A stretch of DNA of 64,000 nt, from the NCBI GenBank assembly GCA_021234155.1, contig JAJEKV010000040.1:2333799-2397798 (forward strand), given 5' to 3'. Below are positions 12,884 to 24,599 of the stretch, in pieces. Numbering within the stretch: position 1 is the first letter of the stretch; each line of letters begins with the position of its first letter. Source of the stretch: Isoetes taiwanensis (Eukaryota; Streptophyta; Lycopodiopsida; Isoetales; Isoetaceae). Below the pieces are notes generated by a model, which was not told where the DNA came from, ran no database searches, and was given only the letters and a program-made list of their open reading frames with translations. The position numbers were made by a program, and so were the translations under genes.

Positions 12884-13702
12884 CAGGGTTCAAGTTTGAC
12901 GGCTTTCATGCCTGTTTTTTGCTTTTTTACCTGTCAAAACAGGCAGCAAAAAAAATTGCCCTACATATGAAGGGTAACAAATATCAATTTGCGTGTCATA
13001 TAGGAAGGCAAAAAAGAATGTGTATGTCATTTGAAAGGTCGCGAATATAAAGTTGCCTTTCATTTTTGTATAAGTACTAGGGTTATTCTATAGGCATATC
13101 GAGTTAATAATATGCCTTACCTCTAATAGAATAATGAATTAGGTAACGTTAATTTTTATTTTATCTATTTTATTATTTTTTTTTTTTTAACTTCTACATT
13201 CCTAATTCCTCCTACATTCTCCCATTTCCCAACAAATCCACCAATTTGGAAAATCCGAGTCATTTCTGCTCTGCCAACTGCCCGCTAGGCTCTTTGCAGT
13301 AAGCCGGTAATGCTCAGAATTTTCTTTCCTCCCTTTTTCACAAAACGGCGTCTATGTGTGGAGTCTGTGATTTGGTTTTTTTACCACGTTTTAATCAGAG
13401 CGAGCACTGTCGAGCAAAGAGGCCGTCATTGTCTATGTCATCGAGATTCACCAATGTATATTAACCAAAGCCCCACATCTGCTACTCTTAACTTTTTAAC
13501 TGTATGTTTATATTAGTAGTTACTACTATATAACTTACCTTTTTGTTTTAAGTTTATAATTGAAAAACGGTCTTCCGTCAATTAAAATTTTTGTATGTCA
13601 GTTGAAAGGTTCAAATTATCAACACTCTGTCATATGAAAGACAAAAAAAAAAAAGTGCCTATCGTTGAAAAATTAGGGGGTGCCCGTCAAACTTGAACCC
13701 TG
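12884..13702. mobile_element. Non-autonomous hAT-like element (819 bp)
   Basis: Terminal inverted repeats of 19 bp, CAGGGTTCAAGTTTGACGG, are perfect at both ends (12884-12902 and the complement at 13684-13702). The CAGGG start is typical of hAT termini. The 8-bp flanks actcctag and gtgtctag agree only in their last four bases, a degenerate match to the 8-bp hAT duplication. The interior is AT-rich with no transposase. Confidence 0.75.
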
Positions 13703-14627
13703 GTGTCTAGTCTACGTGTGTATGTACTGTGTACAATGAAGTGATATTTATTGTGGGAATCATAAATATATTGGGCTATATGTTTAAGATAAGGTGCAAT
13801 CCAAGTCCCAGACGGCGCCGTAGTTGGCGGACTTTGTTAATTAATGTGGTCCCAACGACACCGTCGTGAGGAAATCAAACCTTTCTAATTCAAATCCTAT
13901 TGTGCCGGGGAATAAGGTAGATGCCCCGTCACTGGTGCAAAACTCCACGATGGCGCGGTCCACGTCATCTCCAAATCTGCGAAGTGAAACTCCAGATTAG
14001 TTTAGGGCTTTTCCAGCAACGGTGCTGTCGGATAACGAGTTAGGGCTGTCCGAGAGATGCATGGCGCCCATAAACAAGCAGTTAGCTCTCTTCAAGATTA
14101 GAATGGCGCCATTTAGGGAGGTCGATGGCGGCAAGATTGGAACCTAATGGTATACTGAAATGGTGCACGTTTGGCGCCATTTGGTAAACTCTTCCTAATT
14201 TCCTTGTTTTGTCTCAGATTAGGAGATTAGGATCGATGATTTGGCATCACCAGCACCCTTGATGAGCCACGAGTTGTGCTTTCCTCTCAGATCTGCTATA
14301 ATCCTTCTATTTCATGGTTGAGATCAGTTTTGAGGTCGGATTGCTGATGTGTATTCATCTCAGGCCATTGGTAAGAGTTCTTGAGCTCTGTTTCATTATT
14401 TTGAGCGGAACTAACACCCTAGCTTTGCCATGCAGGTATAAATAGAGCTGCAGAAACGAGATATGATGCATTGAGTCTTCTCTTCAATTTTATAGAGAGG
14501 TGAGTTGAGTCCTTTCTTCCATTCTTATTGGTTTTTCATTTGCTGCTCTTCCATTCTTGTTGCTTTTTTCATTTGCTGTTCTTTCACTTTTTGCTAAATC
14601 ATTTGCTCCTTCCTGCTTTAAACTGCC
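13703..14627. other. Spacer upstream of the HTH gene
   Basis: No coding segment recognised. It contains several ggcgccat motifs and, nearer the HTH gene, a tgccatgcag|gtataa stretch that could be a 5'-UTR intron acceptor. No promoter element can be called with confidence. Confidence 0.35.
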
Positions 14628-15131
14628 ATGAATCTTAGAAATAGTAGGAACTATGCCTTCCCACCTGATACCTCTGCTGAAGAGGTCATTCTTGAGGAAA
14701 TTCCCCCATCTTTCTCCAGAAAAAAGAGGTCTGCTAATCCTCGGATTATTGGGCAGCAGTCCCAAAAAGCCCAAAAAAAATTCGTTAGGGGAGCTGCCAG
14801 GGGTTCTTGGACTTTAGAACAATTAGAATCTACTTTAGAGTGTATTGATGATGGTGTTTATTCTATAAGAAAGGCTGCATTGCATTATGGTATACCCCAG
14901 ACCACTTTGAGAAACCATTTGTATGGTATCTCAAAGGAGAAATTTGGCAGTAGGATTAAATGCTTACTGATTTTGTGTTTATGCTTAATGTTGTCATGAA
15001 TTAATGGTACTATTTGTTTTGCAGGTAATTTGAATGGTTATTGGACAAATTGGGTCAATAGAGGTTCAATTCCTCACAAACATTGCTTGATTAATGCATG
15101 TCTATTTCAGCAGGAACAGGTGGCCATTTAG
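14628..15131 (+). CDS. Small protein with Pipsqueak-type helix-turn-helix, two exons
   Basis: Exon 1 (14628-14949) encodes a basic N-terminus followed by a psq-type HTH at about residues 61-105. Visible features are W-T-x-E-x-L-E, a DDGVYSIRKAALHYGIP helix-turn and TLRNHLYG, the pattern seen in Pipsqueak/CENP-B-like DNA-binding domains. The intron 14950-15024 (gtagga...ttgcag) restores the frame (GGC A|GT AAT). Exon 2 adds about 35 residues to the TAG at 15129-15131. The protein is short (about 142 aa), with no catalytic domain. It may be a DNA-binding protein, or the N-terminus of a domesticated or truncated transposase. It lies between the two receptor kinase copies and shares nothing with them. 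Confidence 0.55.
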
Positions 15132-15528
15132 GTGTCTTCGGCTTCCCATTGAGGAACTGCTGCTCACCATTTAGGAGTTTCAGGTTCCCATTCAAGTAGA
15201 AGGTCTGCACCATCAGGTACCACTAGCTCACCATTTGATTATCACCATTGTGATCAGGAATATCACCATTGGGATCAAGGACATCACCAAGTGCTTACCC
15301 TGACCCCCTTTAGTTTGTTGATTTATATCTTGATGTAATTGCTTCAATCAATGAAATTTAGAACTTATTATGATGCAGCAGGTGCTAGAGCATATGTAGA
15401 TGGAAAAAAAAATTATCATTTATGCATTTTTAGTGTCTTTACAGGTGACTTTTCTGTTAAGTTCACCATTGCAGGGAAGGTCACCTTAGCAATTCGTAAG
15501 CGAAAAGTGTTTTTTGATGGTCCTAAGT
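15132..15528. other. Spacer between HTH gene and receptor kinase copy 2
   Basis: It contains a short run of repeated catcaccattgggatcaagg-like motifs (about 15225-15290). The remainder is AT-rich and presumably includes the promoter and leader of the former receptor kinase copy 2. Confidence 0.4.
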
Positions 15529-16567
15529 ATGGCGTTTCCGCTTATTCTCTTGATTTGCTTGGCGAATGCAGAGGCACTTAGTTAGCAAAGCAGAGTCGAA
15601 TGCAATCCAAGACCTTGCAAAAGCACTGAGCAATCCGGAATGGGATGCAAATTCCAACGCATGCAGGCGGGAATTACGTGCAACAGCAACGGGAGCATCA
15701 CGAGGATTTCTGTGACAAACAAAGACTACGAAGGAAGCATCCCTGCTTCTATAGGTAATCTCTCTGGCCTTACTGATCTGGAGCTGTATCACAACAAACT
15801 GACAGGCACCATACCGGCCTCAATTGGGCGCCTTGTGTCGTTAAAAATACTGGGGCTGGGAACCAACGAGCTGAGCGGAGGCATTCCGCCTGAGATTGGG
15901 GGCTTGGCAAATCTCCGGCAACTATATTTGGATGGCAACCAGCTTAACGGCACAATTCCGTCCTCCATAGCCAATCTCAGCAGTCTGCAAGAGCTTTCCT
16001 TGGCTACCAACAGTCTTACAGGTGCCATTCCACTCCAAATTGGATCGCTGAAGAACCTCACCAAACTGTGGCTCCATTCCAACCAGCTTTCCGGCCCCAT
16101 CCCTCAATCCCTTTTTGATTTAACAAGCCTGTCAGAGCTTATGCTTTCTTGCAATTCATTCTCAGGAAATATTTCCTTCCTCCAACCCATGCCCGCTCTG
16201 CAGCGCCTCAGACTCAATCGGAATAATTTTTCTGGTTCCATTCCAAGCATAAGTTTTAATGGCGAGACTTTTGCAGCTGATTATAGCACAGATGCATCAA
16301 CCGGACTGCATCAGATTGGTAAGACATCTTGGGTCCTTGAATTTTCTGGCTTGCAAGGCGATACTACCTCTTCTACTACCAATACTCCATCTGGCGGTAG
16401 CCAACAAACAAATAATCAAAATGGAGTGTATGCAACTTCCAAATGGTCGTCAAATTACCTTGCTTACCATGGCACAGAATTGTCTAATGGGAACTACACT
16501 GTGACCCTCTATTTTCAAGACACAGTAGCCCCCATAAATGGTAGAGTATTTGACGTGCTTGTCCAAC
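15529..16567 (+). pseudogene. LRR / malectin-like receptor kinase, copy 2 (pseudogene, cut by a retroelement)
   Basis: It starts with ATG at 15529 and a signal-peptide-like hydrophobic stretch (MAFPLILLICLANAEALS). A one-base insertion gives a stop at 15583. The LRR N-cap in the next frame (about 15592-15660: DLAKALSNPEWDANS) is followed by a second frameshift near 15665. From there an open LRR and malectin frame runs to 16567. Against copy 1 it is nearly identical but lacks the equivalent of bases 421-801 (381 bp, 127 codons, in frame), which holds the last LRRs and the start of the malectin domain. Homology ends exactly at 16567, equivalent to copy 1 base 1119, where a Ty3 LTR begins. Transmembrane and kinase parts, if they survive, lie beyond the window. 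Confidence 0.9.
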
Positions 16568-16790
16568 TGCTATATGCTAAGGACGTGGAGTCCAAAGATG
16601 GCTTTTAGTCCAAAGAGGGCCTTTAGTCCAAAAGGGGGCCTATGGTCCAAAGAGGGCTTTGGTCCAAAGATGGACCAAAGGGGCGTGCATGCTATATAGT
16701 AGCTCGGGGGAGAGCTCTGGGGCAGCGGTGTGATAGCTGAGGGCTCGTGGTTGGGTGGTGAGATAGCGTGCCACGTCAAGAGTCTGTTTT
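16568..16790 (+). repeat. 5' LTR of the host Ty3 element (right edge approximate)
   Basis: It begins TGCTATATGC exactly where receptor kinase homology stops and lies just before the primer-binding site. It includes a TATATAG motif (about 16691) and four short repeats of tttagtccaaagaggg (about 16604-16675). No clean CA terminus is visible before the PBS, so the right edge is uncertain. The 3' partner is outside the window. Confidence 0.6.
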
Positions 16791-16792
16791 AG

Positions 16793-16804
16793 TGGTATCA
16801 GAGC
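16793..16804 (+). other. Primer-binding site, initiator tRNA-Met type
   Basis: TGGTATCAGAGC is the standard PBS complementary to the 3' end of plant initiator tRNA-Met. It lies 12 bases before the gag ATG. Confidence 0.9.
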
Positions 16805-16815
16805 AACAAGTTTCG

Positions 16816-17593
16816 ATGGCCGGTTCCCCTGCCAATGTTAACTTGGAAGATGAAGAGCTCAAGGAAAAACTTTTTGAGTTAGAGCAAGATAATTCGCTCA
16901 TGAGAGAAAAACTTGCAGCTGCCGAAGCTCGAATTGCGGAGCTGCAAGAACTGGATTCTCTGCGAGCGCAGGTGGCGCAGTTGCAGCAAGCTGCAGGGCG
17001 TCCACGTAGTGGCATCAAAACGGGTGCCAACGTCAAAATTGAATTCAAAAAGTATTCCGCTGCCACAAATGATGCGAATGAACTTTTCGCGTGGCTCCGG
17101 GATTTGAATTCATATTTTGCTAAGACTAAAGATGACGAAGACACTCAGTTATATTTTGCTGAGCGTCATCTGGATGGGGTTGCAAAGGACTGGTGGCTGG
17201 ATATCCAGAAGAACCAGCCAGTCGATCAACCTATTGTTACCTTTGCGGAATTTGAAAAGCAAATCAAAAATTGTTTTTTGGGTCATAATTGGGAGTGCGA
17301 TCTTATCGCTGAATGGAATAAGTTGACCCAACAAAACACGGAAACTGTTAGAGCTTTTGCCGCACGAGTTTTAAAGAAAGGACTTCAGCTTAGTAAAAAT
17401 GATACTGAGAAGTCTGAAAAACTCATGGGTGGGGTGCATCGTTGGGTACGGGCAAAGCTCGACCTGCAAGTTGCCAATCTTTCTTTTGGTGAGCTCTGTA
17501 AGATGGCAGAGAAAGTAGAGGAGGAAGGTTTGGCCCTCACGGAAGCCATTAATGTTCAACGTGGTCTCAAAGTTTCTATGAAAGAGGCGAGTG
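16816..17593 (+). pseudogene. gag: gag N-terminal part of the host Ty3 element
   Basis: ATG at 16816 follows the PBS. The frame encodes a Leu/Glu-rich coiled coil (about residues 10-60) and then a Ty3 capsid-type domain with WLRDLNSYF, AKDWW and VTFAEFEKQI motifs, typical of plant Ty3 gag. The frame is intact up to the junction at 17593, where transposon A cuts it. The frame that continues to 17676 belongs to A. The zinc-knuckle part resumes at 29206. Confidence 0.9.
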
Positions 17594-17619
17594 GGGTGAA
17601 AGCATGTTGTAATGGAACA
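17594..17619 (+). repeat. Left TIR of transposon A
   Basis: The 26 bp start GGGTGAAAGC and end GGAACA. The reverse complement is at 29180-29205 with one A/G difference. Confidence 0.92.
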
Positions 17620-17847
17620 CCCTGGGTGTCCCCCCTGTCCCCCCTAAAAATGTGGTGGGAGATATCAAATTTATGATGCGATTTTAAATGTTTGTTTGGC
17701 GCCTAGTGCATTTCTTGAACTGCAACAACCCGATTCTTACGCCACCCGTCCCATTCCAATTTTCTACGCCACCCGTCCCATTCCAATCTCCACCGAACCG
17801 ATTTCTAAACCCATGACCCATCCCCGCCTTTCCTGAAGTACACGGCT

Positions 17848-18690
17848 ATGGCGCTTAATCCGGTTGTGGATCAATCCGGTTCATACCTTCAATCATTTAA
17901 TTTGGAAGCAAATCTGCCTAAAATCTCAAACCGGAGCACAGGTAAGAGAAAGAGAACTCCAGAACAAGAACGGGATCATAAAAGACGCCAAAGGAAAAGA
18001 CAAAGGGAAGCTAAAGAAGAATTAGCAAAAATTGCATCAGCAGAGGGAGGATCCACCAGAACGGCCTCTACTAGGCGTCGGATGGTATTAAAATTGTTAT
18101 CTTCATTTCATAGCACCACTAAAGGCTTGTCTAACAACGATAAGAAAGAGGTTTTACTAGATTATCTGCAGGATGACACAATGGACAACGACTTGGCTTA
18201 AGAGCTGAAAGATTTGCAAGCCAAGAGCATTGTGGTCAGCAACCTCGTGGCTTCCATTCAACTTGTGAAGAAGTCTAACAAGCAATGACGGTTTAGCGAC
18301 CAAGAGTAGTTGCCTTGCTATGGCCGGGTAAGAGGAAGCATTAATACCGAAAGTGCTAATCCTGTCAGTGCTCGGGGTTTTGGTAAACTGCTGGGTGTTC
18401 ATCCTAGGAATCTTACCAAAGCAAAATTGAAGAGGGAAGAGATAGATTGCAAAGGGGGGAAATGGGTTTTGTACAAAAGAGTTAGAAGAGCGGATGCAAT
18501 TCCCAACCCTCATCATAGAACTTGTGCAAAGCAATTTTGGACCCGAAAAAAAGTAGGGTCTCTCCAAATGCAAAGGATGTTAAGTTCGAGGAAGATTGGA
18601 ACGAAATGTAAGAGAGGATCATGCCACTCACTATCCGGAAGAATCACGGGTTATTTCATCTCTTCATCTTCACCACATTTTTATTGTTAA
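17848..18690 (+). pseudogene. Transposon A transposase, N-terminal part
   Basis: One reading frame runs from ATG 17848 to 18690, interrupted by three stops (TAA at 18199-18201, then TGA and TAG between about 18286 and 18309). It has a very basic Lys/Arg segment (KRKRTPEQERDHKRRQRKR, about residues 32-50), suggestive of nuclear localisation or DNA binding. A conserved-looking stretch (GFGKLLGVHPRNLTKAK) lies past the stops. Each stop is one C-to-T change from a sense codon (CAA, CGA, CAG). The function is inferred from position within the element, not from a recognised domain. Confidence 0.55.
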
Positions 18691-18699
18691 TGTGATATG

Positions 18700-19250
18700 T
18701 GGTATGTGGTTAGTGATTGCTTGTGATATGTGGTTCTTTGTGGTGAGGCACGTGGTGTGAAATAAATCTTTGTCAATATATGCTTTGTGGTGCCTAGTGT
18801 GGTGAATAAGAAGGTGTAAAATACATCTTTGTAATATATGCTATGTGGTGCCTAGTGTGGTGAATAACATGGTGTAAAATAAATGCTGTAATATATGCTA
18901 TGTGATCCCTAGTGTGGTGAATAACATGGTGTGGTGCCTAGTGTGGTGCCAAAGTGTGGTGCCTAGTGTGGTGCCTAATGTGGTGAAAAATATGGTGTAA
19001 AATAAATCTTTGTAATATATTCTATGTGGTGCCTAGTATGGTGAATAACGAGGTGTAAGATGAATGTCCATAATATATGCTATGTGGTGCCTAGTGTGGT
19101 GAAAAATATGGTGTACAATAAATTATGTAATATATGCTTTGTGGTGCCTAGTGTGGTGAATAAGGAGGTGTAAGATGAATGTCCTGTAATATATGCTATG
19201 TGGTGCCTAGTGTGGTGGAAAATGTAGTGTGCAATAAATATCTTTGATCA
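18700..19250 (+). repeat. ~57-bp minisatellite, about 8 units (tgtggtgcctagtgtggtg)
   Basis: Units of the form tatgctatgtggtgcctag...gtaa recur at about 18778, 18837, 18894, 19018, 19075, 19134 and 19191. One unit is expanded by extra gtgtggtgccta copies. The array lies inside the transposase gene region of A, possibly in an intron, and is dense in GTGGTG. Confidence 0.85.
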
Positions 19251-19259
19251 CCTTGTTAT

Positions 19260-21068
19260 CTTCCTTGCAGTTGCAATTGTTCAGGAAATTCAAGACGGAA
19301 CATCCTAGTGTTACATGATCAAACAGAGGATGTTTGAAAAGCTGAAACCATGGTTTGTTGTAAAATTAAAGGAGATGCTAATAGATGGCTTCAATAGTAT
19401 GAGAACTAAGCACCCAAAAAGTCAACATGACTTGTCACTTCTTTTGCAGGTCGACATATATGGTGAATGCATGCCCCCGAATACAAAATAAGTAGCACAA
19501 GAAGTCCGTGGCAGGGGAATTTTATGTGAGAAAACTAGCTTCCAACCTTACCATAAGAGGGAATGCATTCTGGGTGAGTGTAAAGAGTGTGGGATTAAGA
19601 AGTTCCCTATCTGCCCACATGAACAATCTAGTGATAGTGGCATGGTGAAGTGGGAATATCTAGACTATGAAAAACCGTATTCAGAGATGGCGACAAGAAG
19701 TCTAAGCTCGTTCACCAACACAATGAAACCGCAAGTCTTCCCACGGGTGAACAAAATGTTGGAGAAGCTTCCAAAATTTCCTTTACACAACTTCAGATAT
19801 AAGTGGTAGGCAGGCCAGTACAAAGAACTCCTTGATAACTTGCCTGGAGATGCTTACCTATCCGTGGTTGACTTCGCAGAGAATTATACTTTTAAGGAGC
19901 AGAATGAAGTTCAGTCCATGCTATTTGGGTCAACAACCGGATAACTATATTTGTTCAAATAACCTATCAGGTTGATCCACGATGCAGAACACCATTGAGA
20001 AGGAAACACACTACTATGTGTCGGATGATAGGGAACATGATACACTTTTTGTTCAACATTGTTTTATGAAACATTTTGAGTACTTAAAGCGAAAAGGCAA
20101 TGTCCCCAAACAGCACTATGTATTTTTTCGGATGGTCTTTGCATCACAATTCAAAGCAGCCGGATCATTTTATTTTGTTGGAAGGTACGGTTGTGATCTG
20201 AGAGGTCAACATGATGTGGAACTTCTTTGGATCAAACCATGGAAAAGGTGAACATGATGGGAAGGCGTGAGAATTGAAAAGATGGGCACGAGGTCTACAA
20301 CTTAAACATCCCCGACATTAAACTAGATAATGCCCATGATGTGGTGAAAATTGCAGAGAAACAATTTCAATGTGGTACATCCGAGTGGACCTGAAAATGG
20401 AAGAAAAGTTCGGAGATACTTTCGGGAAATAAAACCCGAGGATATCAACAGAAAAAGGCTTGGGGTGCGAGACAATTCAAAAACCGGGCAAATTCATTCA
20501 AATCCATGGATTCAAAGGGAAATCCAACACTGACTACATACCGAGAAAAGCTATCATGTTTTTTGCGGCAATTGTTTGGATGGAAAATGGGACATGTGTG
20601 AGAACGAATTGTATGTAGATGAATGGGGGCCTTGTAGTCGTTGAACCATCCTCCAATGTTCATGCGGATGTGGAAAGAGACCCCAAGTCTACCGTGCCAC
20701 TATACTCAACCTTGGCAAATGTACTTGCAGAAGCACTTAGAGAAGGAGATAGCTTTGCAGTTGCTGCACCTAAAGGGAACGAGGAGGATTCTGTATTTTG
20801 GATGTTGCTATGCACCAAGCCAAAATTTGAAGTTGAAAATGACTTCAAGCAGAACGGAAACTTGTTTATGAGAGGTGAAACCGTTGTGGAGGGCATTTAC
20901 TATAGAAAGAAGCCTCGGTCAAAGGTGATGTATGAGTTGTTGACAAACGAGCCAAAGTCACTTGTATTCTCTACTCAAATTTGTGCTATTCGAGTTCCCA
21001 TGCAGCAGATCAAGAAAGGTGCTCGAATCGCTTCTGTGCTAGACCAGCAGATGAGGAAAAGATTCTAG
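19260..21068 (+). pseudogene. Transposon A transposase, DDE-type core (decayed)
   Basis: The fragments lie in the expected order on the plus strand but in shifting frames. A Cys/His-rich segment occurs near 19560-19640 (ECILGECKECGIKKFPICPH). VVDFAENYTFKEQNEV follows near 19866-19910, then FSDG and SQFKAAGSFYFVGRY near 20129-20190, then WNFFGSNHGKGEHDG near 20220-20260. The carboxylates in VVDFAE, FSDG and HGKGEHDG have the order and spacing of a DDE/D triad. The C-terminal frame 20619-21068 (149 codons) is open. Several frameshifts and stops make this inactive. I cannot name the superfamily from the sequence. Confidence 0.6.
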
Positions 21069-21528
21069 AAAAACTTGCCCGAGGTTTTATCTCGATGAAG
21101 ATAGCATGTCGATGAAGAATAATTTGAACACATTCTTACAAAGTTAGGAAATGATTCAGAAATTTTGAATATGTTGTTGTGTCTTGCCTTGTTTGGGAAT
21201 AATATAAGAAACTCAATTCCATGCTCAATTGTATTTTGATGTCCCTTGTTTCAATGTAATATGTTTGCTTCCTCGATGTAATATGTAATTGTATTTTGAT
21301 GTCCCCGATGTAACATGCCCTGGGTTCACCACATGTTTCACCACATGTGTTTCACCACATGTGGTGACACATGTGTTTCACAACATGTTTCACCACGTGT
21401 TTCACTTTCTGTCTCTTCTCCCGACACAGATAGATCCTTCCGAACGCTTTTTCTCTTGAAATGCTTTCCTTTTCCTTAAATTCTCTCGGTCCCATCAATT
21501 CCTCTCATCATCCTTTTTCGGTCGACCC
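21069..21528. other. Transposase 3' region with CACCACA repeats
   Basis: AT-rich 3' flank of the transposase relic. From 21320 to 21405 it holds a cluster of caccacatg/catgtggtg motifs in both orientations, the same motif family found elsewhere in A. Confidence 0.6.
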
Positions 21529-23287
21529 GTGCATTCGAAAAATCATTATGGGATGGCGAAAATTAATGACCTCGGGCAACCCAAAAGGCCCGAGATGCCA
21601 TTCTTCTTGCTCCCGAACCGAAGTTTGATTTATTACAATAGATTCAGAGCGTACGGTTTACAAAGATCGAGGTCCTTGGGAAGCGGTTTTACGATTTATA
21701 GTTTACATACTGGGTGGGAAGCGGTTTTTACATTTTCTGACTTAGCCGGCGGCTACTACAGCAGATATGGCCAACTTCACCTCTTGGATGCTGCAAAATG
21801 ATAAAGTGCCGGAATGGGACAATGTGACCAGAGAAGAAGAGCCCATAATACCTAGGCGTGCTGTCCCATTTTTCAGCCATGCAGAATGGATGGACATGCT
21901 CAGGCAACAGAAATTACTCTATTCACCGGATGAGAATATGACCACAGAAATGCTGAAAACTCTCACCGGGAGGTTGAATTGTACACCACAACTCCCGGAC
22001 CTCTCAACTTGCTCGCCTCCACCGAAATTTTTACACACCCGGCATCTTTGGCCCATTCCTCATACTATTGACCGGGGATCCGCAAAGGTTGAGACCTTTT
22101 CGCTTAATGGCTACCAAGCCTTTACGCTAGACGGTGTTCCTCTTTTGTTATGATAGGTTGTTTACAGAGGACCAATTCCTTCACTTCGGGGATATGTACT
22201 ATCATCACAAGGCCTTGCGGGGATGGACATGGAGAAGCTGCTATTCTGTTTGGTAACACTCCACCATTATGGTTTTTTGCTTTCCCTCCAGAATGGGAGC
22301 AAATAGGCTGGGAAGCTGACCCGGTGAGCCACCGATCCGGGTGATCATAGAAGATGACGAGGAGGTTTGGACCCAGATCTCTTTTGATAGACCCCGGGGA
22401 ATGAAAACAAGTGTATATAATCTGAAATGTAACCTTATGTAATCATTTTATATGTTTAATATAAATCTTCACTCTTCAATCTTTACTGTTTAATTGACAG
22501 GGTGAAAGTGACACACAGAAAAATTACATTAAGGATGAACGGAAATGGGACAGAGAAACACATGATGAAACCCACCACTGGAAATCTGTCACATCAAATG
22601 CAAGTTCAATCATTCAAAAGTTGGCTGTGCAGGAAAGATTGGAGGGAAACCCTAAATCTAGTTTTGCATGCAGACATTGGCTTATCCCGATCCAGCTATG
22701 GCGGAAGAAAACAGAAGGAGAACACGGGCACAAACAATTTCGCCAGTTCAAATGCAGTCGCATCTGGTAAGACCTATACTGGAGCAAATAAACCAGGAAC
22801 AGAGGCGGATATTAGAGGAGCGGAGGACCCATGAATTCCGAGGTATTCTAGGCTTAAAACATAGGTTAATTTCTGATGGGCTTAAAGAATTAGAAGCCAA
22901 GGCAGTGATAGGTGGTTGCCTTTCTTATTACTAATGATGTTGTTTTACACAGATGCAGTCAGGAGACTTAACAGAGCTGGTGCAGCCGACAGGGTTCTGG
23001 GGGTGGCATATGATTCTGAGGATGAGTTCGCAGCTCTCCCCATGCTTGAGGAAGAGGATATGTTCATCGAACTAAAGCAGGAAATGATCCATGCTTCAGC
23101 CATTAAAAAAGTGCTCAACAGGCCAGCTGCATGGAGACACAACAACCTGAGACAATACTTTGTGAATCTGTATCATAAGTGGGAGGTAAAACGAAGCTCA
23201 TGTTTTAGTGTTCTTTGGATTTCACCAACTATTCGCCAGAAAAACTTGATGAAATCTTGGACATACTTGGAAGAAGAAGAGTTCTGA
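21529..23287 (+). pseudogene. Unknown gene fragments in transposon A
   Basis: Adjoining plus-strand frames (21529-21801, 21767-22153, 22150-22344, 22502-22834, 22668-22934, 22916-23287) have protein-like composition, with acidic and hydrophobic alternation, LPMLEEEDMFIELKQEM near 23035-23085 and a Trp-rich FFAFPPEWEQIGWEADP near 22275-22325. They shift frame repeatedly. No domain is recognised. They probably represent one intron-containing, decayed accessory gene of A. Confidence 0.4.
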
Positions 23288-24590
23288 GATCTCACAATGC
23301 GAGGGATCCGATTGAGGCCCCGATGGCGTATGTCATCATTAACCTCTTCAAAAGCAGCTATTATTATATCTCTAATGCATTTTGATAATACTAGAAGCTC
23401 GGGGTTATAGTTTTCCCCGATTTTTTCTGCATACTTCATTTCATAAGAAGTATGAACTATTCTAGGGTGTGGTAGATTTCCATATGTATTTTTTTTCTCC
23501 CTTTGAAATATAAAAACAACGTTTGCATCACCACAGCTTCACCCGAGAGTTTTCACCACGACTTTCACCACGATTTCACCATAATCGGCCGGGGGCATTG
23601 ACCATTTTTGACCGGTCAGGAAAATAGAATGGCTCTCGATTCTCGATAGTATCTTGGTGATTTTGGTGACAAAGACAATATATGGATCCCAAATTAGGTC
23701 CCCGAATTGATATGAGGCCAAAATTCATTGAGCTCGCTTTGTGCAAAGATTCTTGCAAGGGAATTACGTTTTTTTTTTTTCAGGTTTCTTTTTGAACTCT
23801 ATTTCTTTTGAACCCGAGCCACCCATCTCATATTTTCCTATTTCTCGAGCTGGTTACCATATTTTGTTAGTGTGCAGATCATAGATTACGCACCTTCAAA
23901 TTCCTTGTTTGCATTTTATAATTAATGACAAAAGCTAGGCGAAAGAACAATTGGAAACTCGAGAGAGCACGGTTAAAGCAAAACAAGTTCTATTGCAAAA
24001 CAAGGACTATTGCAAAACATGTTCGTCATTAATGAAAAGCCTTTACAAAGAATAGTCACAAGGACTATTGCCAAAAAAATTGAAACCGGGGATTACAATA
24101 TAAATCTAAACTAATCAAAGGGGGCCATCTTGAGCTCTATATGGAGATCGTCCTCATGAGGGCATACATCTTCATTTCGAGGAGTCTCCCTCGTCATCAT
24201 AACCCTGCATGCACCCACTTTCGAGCACCCGCAACGGCGACAGCCTTGATGATCCATGATGAGCTTCTCCACCTCTCGGGTGGAGAGGAACTTGGCCACC
24301 ATCAGAATCGGGCGGCCTCCTCCGGGTGGAGGAAAGACGGATCCTCCGCATGAGAAGCCCTGATTCTGACCGTCTTTGGGTCATGAAGGAGCAGCACAAT
24401 GGTAGGGATAGTGTTCTAGGAGTGTAGTCTTGAACTTGGCCATGGCGGAAGTGAAGGAGATGGACGGAATGGGGAAGGAGTGAAGGAGATGGCGGAATAG
24501 ACGGTGGGGGACGGAATGAAGTCTGCAGGCAGAATTTTGGGAATAAAGGGATGCAAATCGTAGGCATCCATACGATTTTGGGAATGAGGC
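23288..24590. other. Spacer inside transposon A
   Basis: AT-rich to mixed sequence. A cluster of tttcaccacga motifs lies at 23525-23582. Frames around 24110-24700 read on both strands across a CT-rich patch and are not supported as genes. Confidence 0.4.
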
Positions 24591-24599
24591 GTAAGAGGA

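Noticed and set aside
17594-17676. Extension of the gag frame past 17593
   Set aside because: The last 28 codons are translated transposon A sequence starting at its TIR, not gag.
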